Source: an uncultured Dysgonomonas sp. (GTDB lineage Bacteria; Bacteroidota; Bacteroidia; Bacteroidales; Dysgonomonadaceae). Taken from it: 14,886 nt of DNA. The stretch is from positions 1-14,886 of the forward strand of contig CALKIV010000060.1 of NCBI GenBank assembly GCA_937995835.1, written 5' to 3'. Positions 7,018 to 14,475 of the stretch are shown here, piece after piece (positions within the stretch are counted from its first letter, which is position 1; each line of letters begins with the position of its first letter). The translations under genes and the position numbers were made by a program. The notes under the pieces were generated by a model that saw only the letters and a program-made list of their open reading frames with translations, made no database searches and was not told the origin of the DNA.

Positions 7018-9228
7018 ATGAGAAACAGTATGAAAAAAAAATCGAAACTTTTGCTTTTTTCTATCGGTTTAGTGTTCACTGCATGTGCTTCGGAAAATAT
7101 CATAATCGAAGACTTTGAGAGTGGAACATTTAAAAACTGGGAAGTGCAAGGTGAAGCATTCGGCAATGTGCCAACAAAAGGTAAATACGATAACCAGAAA
7201 GATGTAACAGGTTATAATGGGGTGTATTTAGCTAATAGTTACAATAAGGGTGATGCTTCCACCGGATCATTAACCTCTTCGGAGTTTGTAATTGAACGAA
7301 GCTATATCAACTTCCTATTAGGGGGAGGAGCTAAGAAAGGGAATTATATTGAACTAATAGTAGATGGTGTCAGTGTGCAGAAATCTTATCCACTGACAAG
7401 TGGTGAGACGCTAATATCTCGCTCGTGGGATGTTGCAGAGTATAAAGGAAAAACAGCTAAAATAAGAATTGTTGATAATCAACAAGGTGGTTGGGGACAT
7501 ATATTGGTCGATGATATTATACAAAGTGATTCGAGAAAAAGTAAAATAGAAGAAGATCATATGATTAAAATCTCAGGAAATAAAAATTATATATTGCTTC
7601 CAATTCAAGACACTGTTCCCGAAAAAAAGGTAAACTTATTGGTGGATGGGCAACCTGCATTCATCACCCCAATGGATATTAGGATTGCAGAAACAGCAGT
7701 TTCTTATTGGATGCCTATTGAGGTGGAAGCATTCAAGGGAAAAGATATTCAATTGAATATTTCGTATGTAGAATCTGAGCATATAGGTTATAAACAAATC
7801 AAAGAGTCAGATACTTTTCATTTCGAGAATAACGAAAAGTATAGACCAATATATCATTTTACACCTAAGTATGGCTGGATGAACGATCCTAACGGAATGG
7901 TGTGGTATGATGGTGAATATCATCTTTACTATCAGCACAATCCATATGGCTCTGTTTGGGGGAATATGCATTGGGGACATGCCTCTTCTAGAGATTTGGT
8001 GAAGTGGGAGCATTTGCCAGTAGCATTAGCACCTGACACGCTTGGGACAATATTTTCAGGATCAGCAGTCATTGATCATAAGAATACAGGTGGTTTTGGA
8101 AAAGAAGCTTTAGTTGCTTTTTACACATCAGCAGGAACAAAACAAACACAGAGTTTAGCTTATAGCTTAGATAAAGGAGTAACATTTACGAAGTATGACA
8201 ATAATCCTGTGGTTCCTAATCCGGGAGTGAGAGCATTTCGTGATCCTAAAGTAAGATGGCATGCACCTTCTGCCCAATGGATAATGGTGTTGACCACATC
8301 ACCTACTATTTCATTCTTTGGATCCAAAGATTTGAAGACATGGGACAAATTATCAGAGTTTGGCGAAAATATTGGAGGTCATGGAGGTGTATGGGAGTGT
8401 CCTGATTTTATTCCATTGACGTATAAAGGAAAAACCAAATGGGTGCTCCTTGTTAGCATCAATCCTGGTGGTCCGAATGATGGTAGTGCCACACAATATT
8501 TTATAGGCGACTTTGATGGTAAAAACTTTAAAGAAGATAATCTACCTTATCCACTGTGGTTAGACTATGGGCGAGATAATTATGCAGGAGTAACATGGAG
8601 CAATATGCCTGATGACAGAGCAGTCTTTATTGGATGGATGAGCAATTGGCGATATGCTAAAAAAGTGCCAACAGTTCACTTCAAGAGTGCAGCTACATTA
8701 CCTCGCGAATTGGTGCTTAGCAATAATGGCAAGCATATGGTTGTAAGTAGTATACCAGTGAAGGAATTAGAATCTTTGAGAAAGGGAACAACCACAGTCT
8801 CTAATGTTCAGGTTAAAGGTTCTCATCGAGTAGATGAACTGCTAGAGGGCAATGTTGGGTCTTATGAGATCGAAATGGTTTTGTCGCCGACTAATAAGCA
8901 AAATTTCGACTTTAGATTGTGCAATCAGATGAACGATGAGTTGGTATTCTCTTTCAATCTAAAAGATGGCTTATTGTTGATTGATAGATCAAAGAGTGGA
9001 CTCACTGATTTTAGTACAAAATTTGCCCATGAACCTATCCAAGCACCATTGATAGCAAAAGATTCTTATAAAGTACATCTGTTCATTGACAAGGCTTCAT
9101 CAGAGATATTCATTGATAATGGAGAACTTGTATCAACAAATATCATATTCCCGAAACAGCCTTATAATACTTTAGAATTTAGAGGTGATGTCTTAGTGAA
9201 TGAAATGAAAATTCATAATTTAAAATAG
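7018..9228 (+). CDS. GH32 beta-fructosidase (levanase/inulinase/invertase family) lipoprotein
   Basis: This GH32 enzyme hydrolyses beta-fructosyl bonds in fructans or fructo-oligosaccharides. The three catalytic motifs are intact: WMNDPNG with nucleophile Asp290, FRDP with transition-state stabiliser Asp409, and WECPDF with acid/base Glu460. A signal peptide ends in FTACAS, so Cys23 is probably lipidated. The GH32 part is preceded by about 250 residues. A jelly-roll-like module (about 28-170, with FESGTFKNWEVQGEAFG and GGWGHILVDDI) is followed by a small beta domain (about 178-275) of a kind seen before GH32 catalytic domains in Bacteroidota, probably Pfam DUF4980. The five-bladed propeller covers about 278-585 and a C-terminal beta-sandwich runs to 736. 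Met5 at 7030 is an equally good start and gives a more usual signal peptide. It is the first gene of the plus-strand operon. Exo or endo action and levan or inulin preference cannot be decided from sequence; exo release of fructose fits the fructose permease and kinase downstream. Confidence 0.95.
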   Translation: MRNSMKKKSKLLLFSIGLVFTACASENIIIEDFESGTFKNWEVQGEAFGNVPTKGKYDNQKDVTGYNGVYLANSYNKGDASTGSLTSSEFVIERSYINFLLGGGAKKGNYIELIVDGVSVQKSYPLTSGETLISRSWDVAEYKGKTAKIRIVDNQQGGWGHILVDDIIQSDSRKSKIEEDHMIKISGNKNYILLPIQDTVPEKKVNLLVDGQPAFITPMDIRIAETAVSYWMPIEVEAFKGKDIQLNISYVESEHIGYKQIKESDTFHFENNEKYRPIYHFTPKYGWMNDPNGMVWYDGEYHLYYQHNPYGSVWGNMHWGHASSRDLVKWEHLPVALAPDTLGTIFSGSAVIDHKNTGGFGKEALVAFYTSAGTKQTQSLAYSLDKGVTFTKYDNNPVVPNPGVRAFRDPKVRWHAPSAQWIMVLTTSPTISFFGSKDLKTWDKLSEFGENIGGHGGVWECPDFIPLTYKGKTKWVLLVSINPGGPNDGSATQYFIGDFDGKNFKEDNLPYPLWLDYGRDNYAGVTWSNMPDDRAVFIGWMSNWRYAKKVPTVHFKSAATLPRELVLSNNGKHMVVSSIPVKELESLRKGTTTVSNVQVKGSHRVDELLEGNVGSYEIEMVLSPTNKQNFDFRLCNQMNDELVFSFNLKDGLLLIDRSKSGLTDFSTKFAHEPIQAPLIAKDSYKVHLFIDKASSEIFIDNGELVSTNIIFPKQPYNTLEFRGDVLVNEMKIHNLK

Positions 9229-9233
9229 GAGTA

Positions 9234-10412
9234 ATGAGTCAGAGTACTACATTTTATAAAAGTATGCTCCCGGTCATGTTAGCATTTTTCTGTATGGGAT
9301 TTGTTGACATGGTAGGAACAGCAACAAATTATGCTCAAATAGATTTGGGGCTAGACGACTCGATGGCGAATATATTTCCTTCGATGGTATTCTTCTGGTT
9401 TCTCATATTCTCTGTCCCTACAGGGGTATTGATGAGCCGTATAGGACAACGAAAAACAGTATTGATCAGTTTGGTAGTTACTGCTATCTCTATGGCCATT
9501 CCTCTTATTTGGTACGATGTGGTTTCGATGGTGATAAGCTTTTCACTACTTGGAATTGGAAATACTTTGTTGCAAGTTTCCATCAATCCATTGATGTCTA
9601 GCTTGGTAAAAGGAAATAAATTAGCTAGTTCTTTAACCTTTGGTCAGTTTGTTAAGGCTATTGCTTCCTTTAGTGCGCCTCTTATTGCCACCAGAGCATC
9701 CCTCATGTTTGATGATTGGAGAATGATTTATCCTCTTTTTATTGGTATATCAGTACTTGCAGTTCTTTGGCTTGGGGCAACAAATATCAAGGAGGATAAA
9801 CCGGAAGGCAAGAGTACAGGATTTTTCGATTGCTTTAAACTCTTGAAACATGGTACTATATTATTTTGCTTTTTGGGAATTATGTGTCACGTAGGTATTG
9901 ATGTCGGTGTAAATTTGACGTCTCCACGTATTCTTATGGAGCGCCTAGGGGTAGAACATTTGAATGATGCAAATTACTCAACTAGTATCTATTTTGCATT
10001 TCGTACAATAGGATGTTTGTTGGGCACATTCATTCTAGCAAAGTTTTCAGCTGTCAGGTTCTTTACGCTTAGTGTAGTATGTATGCTTGGAGGTATGGCA
10101 GGTCTATTCTTTTTCGATAGCGAGTTTTTACTGTGTGCATGTATTGGACTCATTGGCTTTGGAAACTCCAATATCTTTCCAGTAATTTTGTCACGTGCCA
10201 TGTTGTATATGCCAGGGCAGAAAAATGAAATCTCGGGATTGATGATCATGGGGCTTTTTGGAGGAACACTATTCCCTTTACTGATGGGATATTCAACCAA
10301 GCTAATGGATGGAATGCAAGTGGGAGCCCTGATTGTGATGAGTATAGGGATATTGTATCTTTTATTCTTATCTTCAAAACTTAAAGAAAATTATAATAAT
10401 GCTAAAGTTTAA
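9234..10412 (+). CDS. MFS sugar transporter, FucP/GluP-like, probable fructose permease
   Basis: This 392-residue, strongly hydrophobic protein has about 12 predicted membrane helices and belongs to the major facilitator superfamily. It resembles the fucose/glucose/galactose:H+ symporter group. The signature loop between helices 2 and 3 is seen as GVLMSRIGQRKTVL, and the N-terminal FFCMGFVDMVGTATNYAQ segment is typical of the group. It should carry the monosaccharide released by the GH32 enzyme across the inner membrane. Fructose is inferred from the neighbours and from the equivalent transporter of the B. thetaiotaomicron fructan locus. The gene starts five bases after the GH32 stop. An AGGAG at 9227-9231 overlaps that stop but is only two bases from the ATG, closer than usual. 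The next gene begins at the base right after the stop codon, so this is one operon. Confidence 0.9.
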   Translation: MSQSTTFYKSMLPVMLAFFCMGFVDMVGTATNYAQIDLGLDDSMANIFPSMVFFWFLIFSVPTGVLMSRIGQRKTVLISLVVTAISMAIPLIWYDVVSMVISFSLLGIGNTLLQVSINPLMSSLVKGNKLASSLTFGQFVKAIASFSAPLIATRASLMFDDWRMIYPLFIGISVLAVLWLGATNIKEDKPEGKSTGFFDCFKLLKHGTILFCFLGIMCHVGIDVGVNLTSPRILMERLGVEHLNDANYSTSIYFAFRTIGCLLGTFILAKFSAVRFFTLSVVCMLGGMAGLFFFDSEFLLCACIGLIGFGNSNIFPVILSRAMLYMPGQKNEISGLMIMGLFGGTLFPLLMGYSTKLMDGMQVGALIVMSIGILYLLFLSSKLKENYNNAKV

Positions 10413-11306
10413 ATGATGAAAAAGATAGTAGTTGGCATTGGTGAAATCTTGTGGGATGTATTTGGAGATAAAAAAGTGTTGGGAGGTGCTCCCGCAAACT
10501 TCTCATATCACATCTCTCAGTTCGGATACGAAGGCTATACTGTAAGTGCAGTGGGCAGAGATGACAACGGCAAAGAGATATTGCTTAATCTTCAAGATAA
10601 GGATCTTAAACATATCATACATGAGGTCGATTTTCCTACGGGAACTGTTCAGGTAACTTTGGATAAGGAAGGAATTCCTCAGTATGAGATCTGTGAAAAT
10701 GTAGCTTGGGACAATATTCCTTTCGACGCTAAAATAGAGCAATTGGCAAGCAAAACAGATGCTGTTTGTTTTGGTTCATTGGCTCAACGCAATGTTGTTT
10801 CACATGAGTCTATAAAAAACTTTATTCATCATATGCCAACTGGCTCTTTAAAGATATTTGACATCAATCTTCGTCAGCATTTCTATACAAAGGAAATGCT
10901 GATGGAGTCGATGAAGATGGCAAATGTTTTGAAAATAAATGATGAAGAAGCAGTGATTGTAGCTGACCTTTTTGGATACGATGACATGGAAGAAGATGAT
11001 ATCTGCAAAAGATTGCAAAACAATTACGACTTTGATGTTGTTATCTTAACCAAAGGTGTGCGAGGCAGTTGTATTTTCACTAAAAGTGAGGTCTCAATGA
11101 TGAGCACTCCTGTCGTTGAGGTTGTTGATACGGTAGGAGCAGGAGATTCTTTCACTGCAGCCTTTGTGGCATTGCATTTGCAAAAGAAACCCTTGAAAGA
11201 GTCGCATCAGCTGGCTGTGGAAGTCGCAGCCTATGTGTGCACACAGCAGGGGGCTATGCCTCTTTTGCCAGATCATTATACATCGAGCGTAAAGAATAAG
11301 ATGTAA
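10413..11306 (+). CDS. PfkB-family carbohydrate kinase, probable fructokinase
   Basis: This is a 297-residue cytoplasmic sugar kinase of the PfkB/ribokinase family, which here should convert fructose and ATP to fructose-6-phosphate. The N-terminal strand KIVVGIGEILWDVFG and the sugar-binding GGAPANF motif (residues 24-30) match bacterial fructokinases. The C-terminal PfkB signature DTVGAGDSFTAAF contains the catalytic base Asp245 in GAGD. Length is normal. The ATG directly follows the transporter stop codon with no spacer, and a second ATG follows at once (Met-Met-Lys-Lys), so either could be used. The zero gap suggests translational coupling. Fructose as the substrate rests on the family resemblance plus its place between a GH32 operon and a fructose-type HTCS. 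Another hexose is possible but less likely. Confidence 0.9.
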   Translation: MMKKIVVGIGEILWDVFGDKKVLGGAPANFSYHISQFGYEGYTVSAVGRDDNGKEILLNLQDKDLKHIIHEVDFPTGTVQVTLDKEGIPQYEICENVAWDNIPFDAKIEQLASKTDAVCFGSLAQRNVVSHESIKNFIHHMPTGSLKIFDINLRQHFYTKEMLMESMKMANVLKINDEEAVIVADLFGYDDMEEDDICKRLQNNYDFDVVILTKGVRGSCIFTKSEVSMMSTPVVEVVDTVGAGDSFTAAFVALHLQKKPLKESHQLAVEVAAYVCTQQGAMPLLPDHYTSSVKNKM

Positions 11307-11363
11307 ATTTGCCTATGATAATCTGATACACCATGAGTTTTTGAGAATAATTACTTTTATGAT

Positions 11364-14108
11364 ATGAAAAACACCCAGAAGGTAACGTTACACAAATTGT
11401 TACCGATATTACTTTATGCTATTTTATTAAGCTTCATATCGTGTGATAAAAAAAAGGAAAATCATTTTCTTATTGGTGTGTCACAGTGTAGCGATGATAT
11501 GTGGCGTCAAACAATGAATGACGAGATGCTTTTAGAAGTGTCTCGTTATTCTAATGTTAAGCTAGAGATTAAGACCGTAAAGGATGACACTCCACAGCAA
11601 ATAAAAGATATAGAATACTTTATTGACAAAAAGGTTGATCTTCTAATTATCTCTCCTAACGAGTCGGCTGCCATTACTCCCATTGTTACAAAAGCTTATG
11701 AGTCAGATATTCCAGTAGTTTTGATTGATCGAAAGATAGATACCGAACATTGGACTTCTTATGTTGGGGCTAATAACTATCAGATAGGCAGAGAGGTAGG
11801 AGTCTATGTAGCAAGAGTTCTTAAGGCAAAAGGAAACGTAGTGGTCATGCGTGGTTGGAATGGGGCAACATCTGATAAAGAACGTTATGCAGGATTTACG
11901 GAAGCGATAAAAAACTATCCTAATATTCAAATAGTAGGTGAGCGCTGGGGAAATTTTCTCCAAGATGAAGCTAAGAGGCAGATGGCAAATTTACTCAAAG
12001 AAAATATTGCTATAGACCTTGTTTTTGCATTGAACGATCCCATGGCGCTTGGTGTATATGAAGCAGCTCAAAGTTACAGTGGACGCATGCCTTTTATCGT
12101 TGGTATTGATGCTCTTCCTGGTGCTGGTGGAGGTATAGAAAATATAGAGAAGGGTTTGATAGATGCTTCCTTTATTTACCCTACCGGTGGTGATGAGGTG
12201 GTTAATTTGGCGATGAAGATTTTAGAAAAAAAAGATTTTAAGCGTGAAAATATTCTTTATACAGCAGTGGTGGATAAGAGTAATGCACATGTGATACAAC
12301 TACAAGTCAATCAACTGCTCAATAGACAAAGAAAAATATCGGAGACCAATCAATTATTGACAGAAAAGATTGCTCAATATTCTGATCAGCAAACTCTTAT
12401 TTATGCAGTTCTTGTTGCTCTAGCACTGATCACCTTACTTTTTATTCTTATCATATTTAGCTATGTTAAAGTGAGAAGATCTAATAAACTTCTAAAGAAA
12501 CAAAAAGAGCAGATGGAGCAAATGTCCATTGAGCTAGAGAAGCTTACGAATGATAAGCTTGTTTTTTTTACGAATGTTTCTCATGAGTTTAAAACACCAC
12601 TCACTCTAATACTAGGACCAATTGATTCGATGTTGGAGACTGTTGAGACCTCTTCTCAACAAGAACAATTGTTGAGAATAATGAAACGTAACGGTATGAG
12701 ATTGCAAAATTTGTTATCTCAGGTCATTGAATTTAGGCGTTTTCAAAATAATAAGATGAACGCATCGTTCGAAAAGCAAGATATTATATCCTTTATTAAA
12801 GATCTTAATAGCTCGTTTACTGAATATGCAAAATCAAAAAAAATATATTTTGTATTTGAACCTAATATAGAAGGTGTATCTACTATAGATATAGATGTTG
12901 ATAAAGTTGAAAAAATATATTTTAATATTTTGTCTAATGCCTTCAAACACACTAAAGCAGGTGGTAGAATAAGAGTCAATCTCACTGAGGTGTTTGATCA
13001 AGAAGAATATGTGAAGATATCAATCACCAATGATGGAGATTTGATTCCTCAAGATAAAATCAGTCTCATATTCGATCGTTTTTATAAAGTAAATTCCTCA
13101 GAGTCAGGGACAGGTATTGGCTTGGCTCTAACAAATGCTTTAGTGGAAATGCATCGAGGAAAGATATTTGTAAGAAGTACACTAGAAGAAGGTACTATAT
13201 TTGAAGTTCTTTTACCTGTAAAGCAAAACTACCAGCCAGTGCTTTTACAAGAGGCTTCTTTCAGTGAGATCAACTATGTGGAGGAACAGATAAAGGTAGA
13301 GCTGGATACGGTTCCAAATAAAGAGAAATTTTTAGAGAATAATTCGGAAAAAGAACTGTTGTTAATCATTGAAGACAACATAGATATGAGAAGTTATTTA
13401 TGTTATATCTTACATGATAAGTATAATTTGATTGAAGCAAAAGATGGAGAGGAGGGGCTTGAACTTGCTGTAACCTATGTTCCTGATCTTATCATTTGCG
13501 ATGTGATGATGCCTAATAAAGATGGCTTCGAGACATGTACACTTTTAAAAAACAACTCTTTAACTAGCCATATACCGGTAGTTATACTGACAGCTTGCTC
13601 CCTTGACGAGCAGAAGGCCATCGGCTATAACTGTGGAGCAGATGCATATATATCTAAACCTTTTAATGCTGAACTGTTAAATGCACGTTTGCAGGCAATT
13701 TTAGACAATCGTCAAAGAGTGAAAGAGGCCTTTAGTAATTATCTTATTGATGATACAACGAAGAACAGTCTATTGGAGAAAGAGCTCCTTTTTTTGGATG
13801 AATTTCAAGAGTATGTAACGAAAAACATAACCGATGTTCAGCTCAATGTGGTTGACATAGCCCAAAGCATGGGATTGTCTCGTTCCCAACTGTATCGCAA
13901 AATGAAATCTTTATCAGGTTATTCTCCTAATGAATACATTCGGATTCTACGCCTGAAGTATGCTGTTAAATTACTGAAAACCGACAACCAAATAACAGAA
14001 ATAGCTTACCAGTCAGGTTTTTCGTCAGCCTCTTATTTTACTAAGTGCTTTAAAGACTTTTATAATGAAAGCCCCACAGATTACCTAAAAAAGAATGGTA
14101 GAGTGTAA
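11364..14108 (+). CDS. Hybrid two-component system regulator (HTCS) with periplasmic sugar-binding sensor and AraC output
   Basis: This 914-residue protein joins sensor kinase and response regulator. Residues 1-27 are a signal or anchor helix ending in FISC. Residues about 34-320 form a type I periplasmic-binding-protein domain of the ribose-binding kind (LIISPNESAAITP, FALNDPMALGVYEA, VGIDALPG). One membrane helix lies at about 345-369, followed by a coiled coil to about 400. The HisKA domain has SHEFKTPLTL with phospho-acceptor His407. The ATPase domain shows NILSNAFKHTKAG, IFDRFYK and GTGIGLAL. The receiver domain (about 666-785) has Glu670/Asp671, phospho-acceptor Asp713 in CDVMMPNKDG and Lys765. 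The AraC DNA-binding domain occupies about the last 105 residues, with helix-turn-helices near 830-850 and 879-903. The architecture matches BT1754 of B. thetaiotaomicron, whose periplasmic domain binds fructose. It probably senses fructose and activates the divergent promoters of this locus. A 57-base gap without a terminator follows the kinase gene, so read-through from the operon is possible. Confidence 0.95.
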   Translation: MKNTQKVTLHKLLPILLYAILLSFISCDKKKENHFLIGVSQCSDDMWRQTMNDEMLLEVSRYSNVKLEIKTVKDDTPQQIKDIEYFIDKKVDLLIISPNESAAITPIVTKAYESDIPVVLIDRKIDTEHWTSYVGANNYQIGREVGVYVARVLKAKGNVVVMRGWNGATSDKERYAGFTEAIKNYPNIQIVGERWGNFLQDEAKRQMANLLKENIAIDLVFALNDPMALGVYEAAQSYSGRMPFIVGIDALPGAGGGIENIEKGLIDASFIYPTGGDEVVNLAMKILEKKDFKRENILYTAVVDKSNAHVIQLQVNQLLNRQRKISETNQLLTEKIAQYSDQQTLIYAVLVALALITLLFILIIFSYVKVRRSNKLLKKQKEQMEQMSIELEKLTNDKLVFFTNVSHEFKTPLTLILGPIDSMLETVETSSQQEQLLRIMKRNGMRLQNLLSQVIEFRRFQNNKMNASFEKQDIISFIKDLNSSFTEYAKSKKIYFVFEPNIEGVSTIDIDVDKVEKIYFNILSNAFKHTKAGGRIRVNLTEVFDQEEYVKISITNDGDLIPQDKISLIFDRFYKVNSSESGTGIGLALTNALVEMHRGKIFVRSTLEEGTIFEVLLPVKQNYQPVLLQEASFSEINYVEEQIKVELDTVPNKEKFLENNSEKELLLIIEDNIDMRSYLCYILHDKYNLIEAKDGEEGLELAVTYVPDLIICDVMMPNKDGFETCTLLKNNSLTSHIPVVILTACSLDEQKAIGYNCGADAYISKPFNAELLNARLQAILDNRQRVKEAFSNYLIDDTTKNSLLEKELLFLDEFQEYVTKNITDVQLNVVDIAQSMGLSRSQLYRKMKSLSGYSPNEYIRILRLKYAVKLLKTDNQITEIAYQSGFSSASYFTKCFKDFYNESPTDYLKKNGRV

Positions 14109-14200
14109 ATAGACATTGTTTATTGCATTTGATAGAAAAACTTCTTTTATTACTGTTACAAAAATTAGAGCGCTATTATAGGAAGTATCTAGAATTTTTG

Positions 14201-14208
14201 TAGCTTTG
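14201..14208 (+). promoter_or_regulatory. Probable -7 box of the tRNA-Leu promoter
   Basis: TAGCTTTG is an exact match to the Bacteroides -7 consensus TAnnTTTG. Transcription would start near 14214, about 64 bases before the mature tRNA. No TTTG lies at the usual -33 distance, so the call rests on the -7 box and on the need for a promoter in the 169 bases after the HTCS stop. No terminator for the HTCS gene is seen in that spacer. Confidence 0.45.
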
Positions 14209-14277
14209 TCGACAAATATAGAAAAAACTATCCATTGTCTTATTTTGACATCAAAGAGGTAGATCTTTCTAAATATT

Positions 14278-14361
14278 GCACACGTGGTGGAATTGGTAGA
14301 CACGCCACCTTGAGGTGGTGGTGCCAGAAATGGTGTGTGAGTTCGAGTCTCGTCGTGTGCA
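14278..14361 (+). tRNA. tRNA-Leu (anticodon GAG)
   Basis: An 84-base class II tRNA can be folded. The acceptor arm is GCACACG (14278-14284) with CGTGTGC (14354-14360) and discriminator A at 14361. The D arm is closed by GTG/CAC. The anticodon stem is CCACC (14305-14309) with GGTGG, around the loop TTGAGGT. The anticodon GAG at 14312-14314 reads CTC and CTT leucine codons. A long variable arm (TGCC...GGTG), typical of tRNA-Leu, precedes the T arm with its TTCGAGT loop. CCA is not encoded. Confidence 0.97.
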
Positions 14362-14364
14362 CTG

Positions 14365-14402
14365 GAAGTGTTGATTTAGGTATCTAAGTCAACACTTCTT
14401 TA
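14365..14402 (+). terminator. Terminator of tRNA-Leu
   Basis: GAAGTGTTGA (14365-14374) pairs with TCAACACTTC (14389-14398). Five further pairs, one of them G-T, continue inward to a four-base loop, giving a 15-bp stem three bases after the tRNA. The tail is CTTTATTT rather than a pure T-run. The position directly behind the tRNA makes termination the likely role. Confidence 0.7.
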
Positions 14403-14438
14403 TTTAAGGGCAACGCTAGGAGAAATAGTAAAGCAAAA

Positions 14439-14475
14439 ATAAAAGGCTGATTCTTGAAAAGAATCAGCCTTTTAT
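14439..14475. terminator. Strong bidirectional hairpin terminator
   Basis: A 17-bp perfect stem (14439-14455 with 14459-14475) encloses a three-base loop. The A-run on the left and T-run on the right give a U-tract on either strand. It lies 40 bases beyond the tRNA-Leu hairpin. It could be a second stop for the tRNA transcript or the terminator of a minus-strand gene arriving from beyond the right edge of the window. Confidence 0.8.

Noticed and set aside
9989..10300. 103-codon open frame on the minus strand
   Set aside because: It lies wholly inside the MFS transporter gene, antisense to it, with no family match.
11236..11244. GTGTGCACA near the kinase end resembling the tRNA-Leu 3' end (GTGTGCAC), as a possible attachment-site duplicate
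   Set aside because: The match is only about eight bases, self-complementary, and inside conserved kinase coding sequence; chance is the simpler explanation.
14085..14303. 72-codon minus-strand frame at the HTCS 3' end
   Set aside because: It overlaps the end of the HTCS gene and the tRNA-Leu gene, and the translation looks like non-coding sequence.
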